Origin: Sphingomonas sp. CROZ-RG-20F-R02-07
Lineage (GTDB): Bacteria; Pseudomonadota; Alphaproteobacteria; Sphingomonadales; Sphingomonadaceae
Length of the DNA stretch: 55,428 bases
NCBI RefSeq assembly: GCF_022662335.1
Contig: NZ_JAKNQJ010000018.1
Location: 1 to 55,428 of the forward strand
Direction of reading: 5' to 3'
Positions 24,846 to 31,990 of this stretch are shown here, in pieces. The notes beneath the pieces are model-generated. The model was not told the DNA's origin. It ran no database searches and saw only the letters and a program-made list of their open reading frames with translations. A program made the position numbers and the translations under genes. Every line of letters begins with the position of its first letter. The first letter of the stretch is position 1.

Positions 24846-25811
24846 ATGATGCGACCCGTTCGAAAGGCGGTTTTTCCGATAGCCGGTCTCGGCACGCGGT
24901 TCCTGCCGGCCACCAAAGCGATGCCGAAGGAGATGCTAACCGTCGTCGACAAGCCGCTGATCCAATATGCGGTCGAGGAAGCGCTGGCGGCGGGGATCGA
25001 GCAGATCATCTTCGTCACCGGCCGGAACAAGGGCGCGATCGACGACCATTTCGACATCGCCTACGAACTCGAAAGCGTCATGCGGGCGCGCGGCAAGTCG
25101 CTGGACGTCCTCACCCGCATCCGGATGACGCCCGGCAATCCCGTCTATGTCCGCCAGCAGGAACCACTAGGGCTCGGCCACGCGGTCTGGTGCGCGCGCG
25201 AGATCGTCGGCGACGAACCGTTCGCGGTGCTGTTGCCCGACGAGCTGATGGTGGGCACCCCGGGGTTCCTCGCCCAGATGATCCAGGCCTATGACAAGGT
25301 GGGCGGCAATCTCGTGGGTGCGCTCGCGATCGATCCGGACGAGACGGCGAATTACGGCATTATCGCGCCGGGTGCGACGAAGGGCGCCATCACCACGGTC
25401 GCGGCTTTGGTCGAAAAGCCACCACGGGGTTCCGCGCCATCGAACCTGATGATCCCCGGCCGCTACATCCTTCAACCCGAGATCATGGCCATCCTGGGTC
25501 GGCAGACGGCGGGCGCGGGCGGCGAGATCCAGTTGACCGACGCCATCGCACGATTGATCGGCCGACAGCCGGTCCATGGCGTGACCTTCGCGGGGCAACG
25601 TTATGATTGCGGCGACAAGGCCCAATTCATCGAAGCCAATGTCGCGCTGGCGCTCGCCCGCCACGACATCGGCGATACGGTCCGTGACCGGATCAAGCGT
25701 GCGCTGGATACGCGGCCGCAGCTAGCCGACGCCTCTGCTCAAGCTCATGATCCACTCGGACGCGTTTGCAAGACGCTGGAACTCGCGCACCCAGTCTTGG
25801 CTAAGTGGTAG
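24846..25811 (+). CDS. galU: UTP-glucose-1-phosphate uridylyltransferase
   Basis: A 321-residue enzyme making UDP-glucose from UTP and glucose-1-phosphate, a precursor for the exopolysaccharide. Motifs are FPIAGLGTRFLPATKAMPKE (about 10-29, nucleotide loop), DKPLIQYAVEEAL, LLPDELM and GGEIQLTDAIA. AAAGGGGA precedes the ATG. Family members normally end about 290 residues in. Here the last 25-30 residues (after RIKRAL) do not look like GalU and run into insertion-sequence debris, so the native C-terminus was probably replaced by an insertion. The catalytic core is intact. Confidence 0.95.
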   Translation: MMRPVRKAVFPIAGLGTRFLPATKAMPKEMLTVVDKPLIQYAVEEALAAGIEQIIFVTGRNKGAIDDHFDIAYELESVMRARGKSLDVLTRIRMTPGNPVYVRQQEPLGLGHAVWCAREIVGDEPFAVLLPDELMVGTPGFLAQMIQAYDKVGGNLVGALAIDPDETANYGIIAPGATKGAITTVAALVEKPPRGSAPSNLMIPGRYILQPEIMAILGRQTAGAGGEIQLTDAIARLIGRQPVHGVTFAGQRYDCGDKAQFIEANVALALARHDIGDTVRDRIKRALDTRPQLADASAQAHDPLGRVCKTLELAHPVLAKW

Positions 25812-26476
25812 TCTCGGGGCCTGGTTGATGAACGAGGGCTTAGAGCCCGACCGAAAATTGAGTTGAGCGATTTCAGTAGCTTGTGATTCACCGGGGGTTG
25901 CGAATACCACGAGGCCACATAGGCTGGACTGAAACCGCTCGACGCGAGCATGACAGAAGCGGGCTGCGCTATACAAGCGACTGCACCGATGAGGAATGGG
26001 CTGTCATCCGGCCCTTGTTGAGGCGGACTTCTCGGGTGGGGCGCCTGCGCAAGCACAAGGTGCGGACCCTTTGGGATGCGATCCAGTATATCGCTGCGAC
26101 GGGATGCCGATGGGCGCAACTGCCCAAGGACTTCCCGCCCTTCACGACGGTGCAGTATCATTTCTACCGGATGCGCGACAACGGGCTGCTGGATGCTGTC
26201 AACGCGGTGCTGGTGACATGGGTGCGAGTTTTGGAAGGTCGGACGATGACGCCGACCGCAGGCGTCATCGACAGCCAGTCGGTCAAGACGACCGAGGCGG
26301 GCGGGCCTCGCGGATACGACGCCGGCAAGAAGATAAAGGGGCGCAAGCGGCACATCGTGACGGACACGCTCGGCAATATGCTCGAAGGCGTGGTGCACGG
26401 CGCCGATGTTCAAGACCGCGACGGGGCGCCCGGTCTGATCGAACGATCCTGCGATGCGTATCCCAGGTGCTGCTAG
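25736..26476. mobile_element. Decayed IS5-type insertion between galU and tRNA-Ser
   Basis: The stretch from the abnormal galU tail to the end of the transposase fragment looks like insertion-sequence debris. Both boundaries are approximate. The left edge is placed where GalU similarity fades. The right edge is the sudden end of transposase similarity near 26445-26476. On the minus strand at 25722-25800 the peptide LSQDWVREFQRLANASEWIM vaguely resembles a transposase C-terminus, so more than one insertion may have occurred; this last point is weak. Confidence 0.5.
25883..26476 (+). pseudogene. IS5-family transposase, C-terminally truncated
   Basis: The frame matches the N-terminal half of IS5/IS427-group transposases: YTSDCTDEEWAVIRPLL, RTLWDAIQYIAATGCRWAQL, TVQYHFYRMRDNG, then the first catalytic Asp in AGVIDSQSVKTTEAGG and GKKIKGRKRHIVTDTLG. 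After DRDGAPGLIE (about 26445) family similarity stops and the frame ends, so the second Asp and the catalytic Glu are missing and the protein must be inactive. The initiating codon is unclear (GTG 25883 in frame; the conserved part begins at about 25967). Intact terminal inverted repeats were not identified. Confidence 0.85.
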
Positions 26477-26700
26477 GTGTTTGGTCCCGGGGATTGATGG
26501 TGCATTATCCGCGAGCGAGTGGAAGGATGCACGAATTATCGAGAACCGTACTGCTGCAAACCGCCGCGGAGAAAACTGGCTTAAAAACCATATTGATGGT
26601 TCGAAGCCGATTCTCGGCACTACCGATCAAGACGGGAATAGCGCGAATTAGCGCCAGAAATGGCCAATTTTCCCAGTAATATCAGGAGGTTGAGCCTGCA
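26477..26700. other. Gene debris between IS remnant and tRNA
   Basis: This stretch has lower GC than its surroundings and no complete gene. A plus-strand frame ending at 26651 encodes SEWKDARIIENRTAANRRGE and a hydrophilic tail and could be the 3' end of a gene cut by the insertion, but I do not recognise it. An AGGAGG-like run (26684-26690) just before the tRNA is not followed by a start codon of a real gene. Confidence 0.35.
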
Positions 26701-26790
26701 TGGCGGAGACGGAGGGATTCGAACCCTCGATACGGTTTCCCGTATGACGCTTTAGCAAAGCGTTGGTTTCAGCCACTCACCCACGTCTCC
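26701..26790 (-). tRNA. tRNA-Ser(GCU)
   Basis: On the minus strand the acceptor arms GGAGACG/CGTCTCC pair fully and are followed by discriminator G and an encoded CCA. The anticodon stem-loop is ACGCT-TTGCTAA-AGCGT with anticodon GCU. A long variable arm (CATACGGGAAACCGTAT region) and the T-arm GAGGGTTCGAATCCCTC complete a class II tRNA, as expected for serine. It is 90 bases including CCA. The 3' end faces the insertion-sequence debris. Confidence 0.97.
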
Positions 26791-26956
26791 GGCTGCGGCA
26801 GAGGGGCGCTATAGCGAGGCTGGCGCGCGCGATCAACCGCATGTGGTGCATTGCCGACACGCGGGCGGGCGTGAAAACGACGCGGCTCGGCGAGCGTTCA
26901 TTGCACCGCAATGCAAAGCTTGGTTAACTCGCCGGCACAAGGGCGGGGATCGGCGT

Positions 26957-27727
26957 ATGCGTATCGAATGGCTGGGAATGGGTGCCGCGCTGACCATGGC
27001 GATGGCGGGGGCGGGAGCGGCACAGGTCCGCACGATCGATCCCAATCAAGCGATCGATGGCGATCTGGGCGGAAGCGCGCGCGGCGCCGCGCCCTCTCCC
27101 CGCGTGCAGCCGCAAACGCCAGACGACTATGATGCGCCCCAATCCGCGCCGATGCGGCAGACCGCCCCGACCGAGCCCGCTCCGGTGCCACGGAACGGAG
27201 AAACCGCGCAGGAGGCACGCGCCGACGCCACCACGCATGCCGCCGACACCTATCAGCGCGACGATCTGCTGAGTGCCGGCGAGGGCGTTTTCGGTAAAGG
27301 GGCCGCGGGGCTGGCGGGGCTGCTCGAAAAGATCCTGAAGGATCAAGGCCAGCCCAACGCGTATATCGCGGGGCACGAGGCCTCGGGCGCCTTCATCGTC
27401 GGCCTGCGTTACGGATCGGGGATCATGACGCACAAGATCGAGGGCCAACAGCCGGTCTTCTGGACCGGTCCCTCGATTGGCTTCGACGCGGGCGGCGACG
27501 CGAACAAGGTGTTCGTGCTCGTCTACAATCTCTACGATACCGAGGATCTCTATCACCGCTTCCCGGCGGCCGAAGGCCGGCTTTATGCGATCGGCGGCTT
27601 TTCGGCGACCTATCTGCGGCGCGGCAAGGTAGTACTCATTCCCATCCGGCTGGGCGTGGGTTGGCGCGCGGGCGTCAATGTCGGCTATATGAACATCACG
27701 CACAAGACCCGCTGGTTGCCGTTCTAG
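26957..27727 (+). CDS. eipA: DUF1134 envelope protein EipA
   Basis: A 256-residue periplasmic protein of the DUF1134 family, known in Brucella and Caulobacter as EipA, an envelope-integrity factor. It has a signal peptide (GAALTMAMAGAGAAQ), then a proline/alanine-rich stretch (about 30-85), then the conserved domain: LLSAGEGVFGKGAAGLAGLL, QPNAYIAGHEASGAFIVGLR and FWTGPSIGFDAGGDANKVF, and GVGWRAGVNVGYM near the end. GGGGAT precedes the ATG. It stands alone between the tRNA and the dihydroorotase gene and is followed by a hairpin. Confidence 0.93.
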   Translation: MRIEWLGMGAALTMAMAGAGAAQVRTIDPNQAIDGDLGGSARGAAPSPRVQPQTPDDYDAPQSAPMRQTAPTEPAPVPRNGETAQEARADATTHAADTYQRDDLLSAGEGVFGKGAAGLAGLLEKILKDQGQPNAYIAGHEASGAFIVGLRYGSGIMTHKIEGQQPVFWTGPSIGFDAGGDANKVFVLVYNLYDTEDLYHRFPAAEGRLYAIGGFSATYLRRGKVVLIPIRLGVGWRAGVNVGYMNITHKTRWLPF

Positions 27728-27735
27728 TGACTATG

Positions 27736-27758
27736 CTCGCCGCCGAAGCCGCGGCGAG
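27736..27758 (+). terminator. Hairpin downstream of eipA
   Basis: CTCGCCGC (27736-27743) and GCGGCGAG (27751-27758) form a perfect 8-pair GC-rich stem with a 7-base loop nine bases after the eipA stop. There is no U tract, so it may be an RNA-end stabiliser or a weak terminator rather than a classic rho-independent one. Confidence 0.45.
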
Positions 27759-27767
27759 AACGGTGCG

Positions 27768-27905
27768 TCAGCGTGCGGCCAGTGCCTGATCGATCCGGCG
27801 CACCAGGTCTCCGATCGCGGGCGGCTGATAGGGTTTGGATATGATGCCGCCGCCACGCGCGAGTTTGGCGCGAAGGGTTCCAAGCGTGCGTTCCGGCGAA
27901 GCCAT
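27768..27905 (-). pseudogene. Response-regulator receiver remnant (C-terminal piece)
   Basis: A 45-codon frame whose product GGGIISKPYQPPAIGDLVRR is the beta5-alpha5 end of a CheY-like receiver domain, including the conserved Lys-Pro. The phosphoacceptor Asp and the first four strands are absent. Yet an AAAGGAT ribosome site sits at a proper distance before the ATG at 27905, so a short peptide could be made. Either it is a decayed histidine-kinase/response-regulator end, or a reduced gene. It lies downstream of the dihydroorotase gene, same strand. Confidence 0.5.
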
Positions 27906-27978
27906 GACCGATCCTTTCGTTCGGATCGGGCGTAGGATCGGGCCGCCTAACGCAATGTAAAGAACCCGGTTCGGCGGA

Positions 27979-29301
27979 TTATCCGAACTCAACTGCCTCG
28001 AATCGGATGGGTTCGCCCATCGCCGCATCGCCGAGCGCGTCCTCCCACATGGCGACCTGACCGCGCACGATCGTGCCGATCGGCTTGCCGGTCAGGGTCA
28101 TGCCGGTGAACGGGGACCAGCCGCTGCGCGAGGCGAGCCAATCCTCGGTCACCGTCCAGTTTTTCTTTCGGTCGACGATCGAGAAATCGGCATCATAGCC
28201 GACTGCGATCCGGCCCTTGCCGACGATCCCGAAGATCCGCTGGGCACCGGCGCTGGTGAGTTCGATCAAGCGCTGAAGCGTCATGCGCCCATGCGCGACA
28301 TGATCGAGCAGCAGCGGCAGCAGCGTCTGCACGCCGGGCATGCCGCTGGGCGAATCGGGATAGGGCTTGGCCTTTTCCTCCAGCGTATGCGGCGCGTGAT
28401 CGGAGCCGATGACGTCAGGCACGCCCTGATTCAGCCAATGCCACAGCCCGTCGCGATGCGCGCCCGAGCGGATCGGCGGGTTCATCTGGGCGAGCGTGCC
28501 GAGCCGCGGATAAGCCTCCTCGCCCGCCAGCGTCAGATGCTGCGGCGTCACCTCGCAACTGGCGATATCCTTGTTCTCGCCGAGCAGCGCGAGCTCGGCC
28601 GGCGTGGTGACATGGAGCACATGGATCCGTCGCCGCGCCGCGCGCGCTAGGCCGAGGATGCGGCGCGTGGCGATCAGCGCGCTCTCGTCGTCGCGCCAGA
28701 CCGGATGGGAGGCGGGGTCGCCGGGGATGCGCTCGCCCGCGCGCGCCTGCATCCGCGCCTCGTCCTCGGCATGGATCGCGACGCGGCGATGGCCTGAGGC
28801 GAGCACCGCGGCGAGGCGCGAATCCTCCGACACGAGCAGGTCGCCCGTGGAGGCGCCCATGAAGATCTTGACGCCCGCGGTGCCGGGCAACCGCTCCAGC
28901 TCGGCCAGATCCGCGGCATTATGGTTGGTGGCGCCCACATAGAAGGCATGATCGCACCACATCCGGTTGCGGGCGCGGGCCAGCTTGTCGGCGATGGCAT
29001 CCGCGCTGTCGGTGTTGGGCTTGGTGTTGGGCATCTCGAATACCGCGGTAACGCCGCCCATCACCGCCGCACGCGCGCCGCTTTCCAGATCCTCCTTGTG
29101 GACGAGGCCGGGCTCGCGGAAATGCACCTGCGTGTCGATCACGCCGGGAAGGATATCGAGCCCCGTGCAGTCGATCGTGCGCCCCGCATCGCCGGATGCG
29201 CCGATCGCGACAATGCGACCACCCCAGACGCCGATATCGGCCTCCACCGGGCCGCCGGGCAGATGGACCGTGCCGCCGCTGAGCTTGAGATCGTAGGTCA
29301 C
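27979..29301 (-). CDS. pyrC: Dihydroorotase, class I
   Basis: A 440-residue amidohydrolase that closes carbamoyl-aspartate to dihydroorotate in pyrimidine synthesis. Visible motifs are VIDTQVHFREPG near 54-65 (metal site), GVKIFMGASTGDL with the Lys that is usually carboxylated, IHAEDEARM, HVLHVTTPAE and VIGSDHAPHT. In the first motif Gln takes the place of the first His of the common H-x-H. The GTG start at 29301 has AAAGGG five bases upstream. It is divergent from the YgfZ-like gene. An allantoinase or hydantoinase role is less likely given the REPG and SDHAPH context. Confidence 0.9.
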   Translation of the reverse strand: MTYDLKLSGGTVHLPGGPVEADIGVWGGRIVAIGASGDAGRTIDCTGLDILPGVIDTQVHFREPGLVHKEDLESGARAAVMGGVTAVFEMPNTKPNTDSADAIADKLARARNRMWCDHAFYVGATNHNAADLAELERLPGTAGVKIFMGASTGDLLVSEDSRLAAVLASGHRRVAIHAEDEARMQARAGERIPGDPASHPVWRDDESALIATRRILGLARAARRRIHVLHVTTPAELALLGENKDIASCEVTPQHLTLAGEEAYPRLGTLAQMNPPIRSGAHRDGLWHWLNQGVPDVIGSDHAPHTLEEKAKPYPDSPSGMPGVQTLLPLLLDHVAHGRMTLQRLIELTSAGAQRIFGIVGKGRIAVGYDADFSIVDRKKNWTVTEDWLASRSGWSPFTGMTLTGKPIGTIVRGQVAMWEDALGDAAMGEPIRFEAVEFG

Positions 29302-29344
29302 GTGAGCCCTTTCGTCGATGCCGCACGCCTCCTACCTTGAGCCG

Positions 29345-30076
29345 ATGGACGACACCACCCCAGGGACGATGCTCGCAGACCGCGCGGTGCTGCGGCTTTC
29401 GGGCGAAGATGTGCGCGACTTTCTGCAGGGGCTCGTGACGAACGATCTGAACGCCTTGGCGAGCGATGCGCCACTATGGGCGGGGCTGCTGAGTCCGCAG
29501 GGCAAGGCGCTGTTCGATTTCGTGCTCTGGGCCGATGCTGCGGACGTGCTGATCGATTGCGAAGCGGAGCAGGCGGAAGCGCTTGCCCGGCGGCTCGCAA
29601 TGTATCGCTTGCGGCGTGCGATCGCGATCGATCCCGATCCGCGGCGTGTGCACTGGTCGGCGACCGAACCGCGGGGACCGCAGGATCCGCGCCTGGCGGC
29701 GCTCGGGTGGCGCTGGCTGGACGGGGAGGCCGCTCCAGCCGCGGGGTGGCGGGCACGCCGACTGACGCTGGGAATATGCGAGGGCGTGGGCGAGCTCGGA
29801 TCCGGCGAAACGCTCTGGCTCGAATGCAACGCACGCGAGCTGAACGGGGTGAGCTTCGGCAAGGGCTGCTATGTCGGGCAGGAAAATACCGCGCGCATGC
29901 ACCACCGCGCGAAAGTGAATCGGCGCCTCGTCGTCGCGCCGCTGGCCGAGGCCGGCGAGCGGACCAGGGCGATCTATCCCGATCTCGGACTGATGGTGGA
30001 GCATCGCCGCGTCGAGGCGCTTGGCGACGCACTGCGGCCCGACTGGCTGGTCGAGGCGATCGCCGCCGGCGAATAA
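29345..30076 (+). CDS. ygfZ: YgfZ/GcvT-like folate-binding protein
   Basis: A 243-residue protein of the YgfZ family, which uses folate in the maintenance of some iron-sulfur enzymes. The diagnostic KGCYVGQE motif is present (about 181-188) after ELNGVSFG, and the N-terminus AVLRLSGEDVRDFLQGLVTN matches the GcvT-like fold. ATG 29345 is taken; an ATG at 29318 adds 9 residues, and neither has a strong ribosome site. It is transcribed away from pyrC with a gap of only about 43 bases. Confidence 0.92.
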   Translation: MDDTTPGTMLADRAVLRLSGEDVRDFLQGLVTNDLNALASDAPLWAGLLSPQGKALFDFVLWADAADVLIDCEAEQAEALARRLAMYRLRRAIAIDPDPRRVHWSATEPRGPQDPRLAALGWRWLDGEAAPAAGWRARRLTLGICEGVGELGSGETLWLECNARELNGVSFGKGCYVGQENTARMHHRAKVNRRLVVAPLAEAGERTRAIYPDLGLMVEHRRVEALGDALRPDWLVEAIAAGE

Positions 30077-30170
30077 ACCGGAAGTGTTGCCACCGACGGA
30101 ACCATAATCTCCGGCCGATGCCCGATCCGGCGACCGGGTATCTCTCGCGTTCGCGTCCTGAGGCTAAGGC

Positions 30171-30206
30171 AAAAGAAAAGGGAGGCCGGCATGAGCCAAC
30201 CTCCCC
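30171..30206 (-). terminator. Rho-independent terminator of the OmpA-family gene
   Basis: Read on the minus strand, GGGAGGTTGGC, loop TCAT, GCCGGCCTCCC and then TTTTCTTTT gives an 11-pair stem (one G-T pair) with a U-rich tail. It starts about 28 bases after the OmpA-family stop at 30233. Confidence 0.85.
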
Positions 30207-30232
30207 GATCTCGTCCCACAAGGGGTCTGGGC

Positions 30233-31366
30233 TTAGTTGCCCGAACCCGGACCGTAGGTGACTTCCACGCGACGGTTCTGGACCTCGCGAACACCGTCCG
30301 CCGTCTGAACGCGGAGGTGGGCGGGATCCTCGCCGAAGGCGCGGGTCGTCACGACCGCATCCGGGATGGCGTGCGACGTCATGTACGCCTTCACCGCGTC
30401 GGCACGACGCTGCGAGAGACCCACATTGTACTTCGCCGTACCCGAGGTGTCGGTGAAGCCGGCCAGCATGACCTGCGCATTGCCGCAGCTCTGATACTGG
30501 GTGACGGCGTTGTCGAGGATCGACGCGGCCTCGGGGGTGATGTCCGACTTGTTCCACTCGAAGAACACGATGAACGGACCCGGCGAGCAGACCACAGGCT
30601 CCGGTGCCGGAGGCGGCGGGGGAGGCGGCGGCGGGGGCGGCGGCGGCGGCGGCGGCGGGGGCGGCGGTGCGGCCGGCTCGCCGAAGTTGTACGTCACGCC
30701 ACCCAGGATGCTGTGCGAGACGAAGTGCGCGTTCGCACCACGGTTCGACACGTCAACCAGATGATCGTTCAGCGTGCGGAAGTAGCGATACTTGAGCGTC
30801 GCATCGATGTGGCTGGTCAGCGGCGCACGCACGCCGGCGAGGCCCTGATAGGCGAACACCGTGTCCGAGTCGTCGAGGAAGCGGCCATAACGGTTCAGGC
30901 CGTAGCTCGACTTGACGCGAGCGACACCGGCACCACCGCCGACGAAGCCCTGAATGCCGTCATCCGGACCGAAGTCCAGCAAGCCGTTCAGCATGAAGCT
31001 GAGCGCCGAGTCATAGCCGCCGGCATAGTTGTACGTGCCAGCAGCCGAATTCACGCGCGCACCAGTCGCCGTGAACGTCGGCGTGGTCAGCGACGACGTG
31101 TAGCCGTTGACGCCGGCACGACGATAGCCAACCTCAGTTTCGATGCGGATCGGACCGAAGTCGTAACCGATCGTACCATCGACATCGTAGCCATAATGGT
31201 GATCGACCTTGGCGCCGTTGACAACGCCCCCCAGGTCGTAGTGCATATCTTCCACGATCATACCGCCGCCTTCGGCGCCGACGTACCACGACTTGTCGCG
31301 GGCGAAGGCGGGCGTGGCGAGTGCGGTGGAGGCGAGTGCCAGAATTACGGCAAGCTTCCGCATCAT
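30233..31366 (-). CDS. OmpA-family outer-membrane protein
   Basis: A 377-residue protein. It has a signal peptide (MMRKLAVILALASTALATPAFA), an N-terminal eight-strand barrel (about 25-225, beginning SWYVGAEGGGMIV), a run of about 18 prolines, and a C-terminal OmpA domain that binds peptidoglycan (FFEWNKSDITPEAASILDNA, GFTDTSGTAKYNVGLSQRRA). It anchors the outer membrane to the cell wall. AAAGGGGAA precedes two adjacent ATG codons (31366, 31363). It has its own terminator, and the gap of about 120 bases before it probably holds its promoter. Confidence 0.95.
   Translation of the reverse strand: MMRKLAVILALASTALATPAFARDKSWYVGAEGGGMIVEDMHYDLGGVVNGAKVDHHYGYDVDGTIGYDFGPIRIETEVGYRRAGVNGYTSSLTTPTFTATGARVNSAAGTYNYAGGYDSALSFMLNGLLDFGPDDGIQGFVGGGAGVARVKSSYGLNRYGRFLDDSDTVFAYQGLAGVRAPLTSHIDATLKYRYFRTLNDHLVDVSNRGANAHFVSHSILGGVTYNFGEPAAPPPPPPPPPPPPPPPPPPPPAPEPVVCSPGPFIVFFEWNKSDITPEAASILDNAVTQYQSCGNAQVMLAGFTDTSGTAKYNVGLSQRRADAVKAYMTSHAIPDAVVTTRAFGEDPAHLRVQTADGVREVQNRRVEVTYGPGSGN
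30606..30668. repeat. GGC/GGG-rich tract encoding a polyproline linker
   Basis: Tandem GGC, GGA and GGG triplets on the plus strand encode consecutive prolines of the OmpA-family linker on the minus strand. Triplet repeats of this kind can change length by slippage without breaking the frame. Confidence 0.7.
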
Positions 31367-31489
31367 ATTCCCCTTTCCATGAGTGTCACTACGGACAGCG
31401 CAAACTCACTATCCGAACCATAGTTGCCGCGCAAGCGAACAAAAACTCGAGTGTTGCCCAAATACAACGGAACCATTTCGCCGGAATTG

Positions 31490-31990
31490 TTAACCCGCGA
31501 TCAACCCGTGACTCCGAAGTGTCTGCAGGATCACGGAAATCGTGGTACGCGCCTCGACATCGACGGTCGCACCGCCGATAGGCGCCGCGATGGGCGCCTG
31601 CTGGGGGCCCACCACCGGCACGCCACCGACGACAAGGCGCGTCGCGGTGACCCGTCCGGCGACCCACGCTCCCGCGATGAATCGCAGGACCAGCGCATCA
31701 GCCACGCTCCACACTGCCATGCCCTCGAACGGCGCGACGAAGCGCCACCCGCCCACCGTCCAGCCCGCGACTGCGCGGCCCTGCCCCGTCCACGCGCCGG
31801 TCGGCGAATCGCCCACGATCCAGGCCTGGCCGTCTGCCGGCGCAACCGGCGGCGTGCTCAGGCCCGATGCGAGCACGCTGGCCTGCACCGCGAGGTCGAG
31901 CCGGGCGAGCGCCTCGTTGTGCGTCACCTCCTTCTGCGCCTGCCCGGATTCGAGCAAGGGCAGCGCCAGGCGTGCGGTGATGTCGGTCAT
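31490..31990 (-). CDS. DUF2793 protein at the end of the GTA cluster
   Basis: A 166-residue protein whose N-terminus, LALPLLESGQAQKEVTHNEA, is the DUF2793 signature seen after tail genes of gene transfer agents and related phages. Its role is not established; a fibre or accessory tail component is plausible. AGGAGG precedes the ATG at 31990, which overlaps the gp15 stop (ATGA), so it is co-translated with the tail genes. The same frame is open further upstream but that part is a shadow of gp15. Confidence 0.85.
   Translation of the reverse strand: MTDITARLALPLLESGQAQKEVTHNEALARLDLAVQASVLASGLSTPPVAPADGQAWIVGDSPTGAWTGQGRAVAGWTVGGWRFVAPFEGMAVWSVADALVLRFIAGAWVAGRVTATRLVVGGVPVVGPQQAPIAAPIGGATVDVEARTTISVILQTLRSHGLIAG

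Noticed and set aside
26701..26790. Attachment-site duplication of the tRNA-Ser 3' end
   Set aside because: By eye I found no second copy of the tRNA 3' end within the window, so an att pair is not claimed.
30501..30764. A plus-strand frame with a polyglycine run
   Set aside because: It is the antisense of the OmpA polyproline linker.
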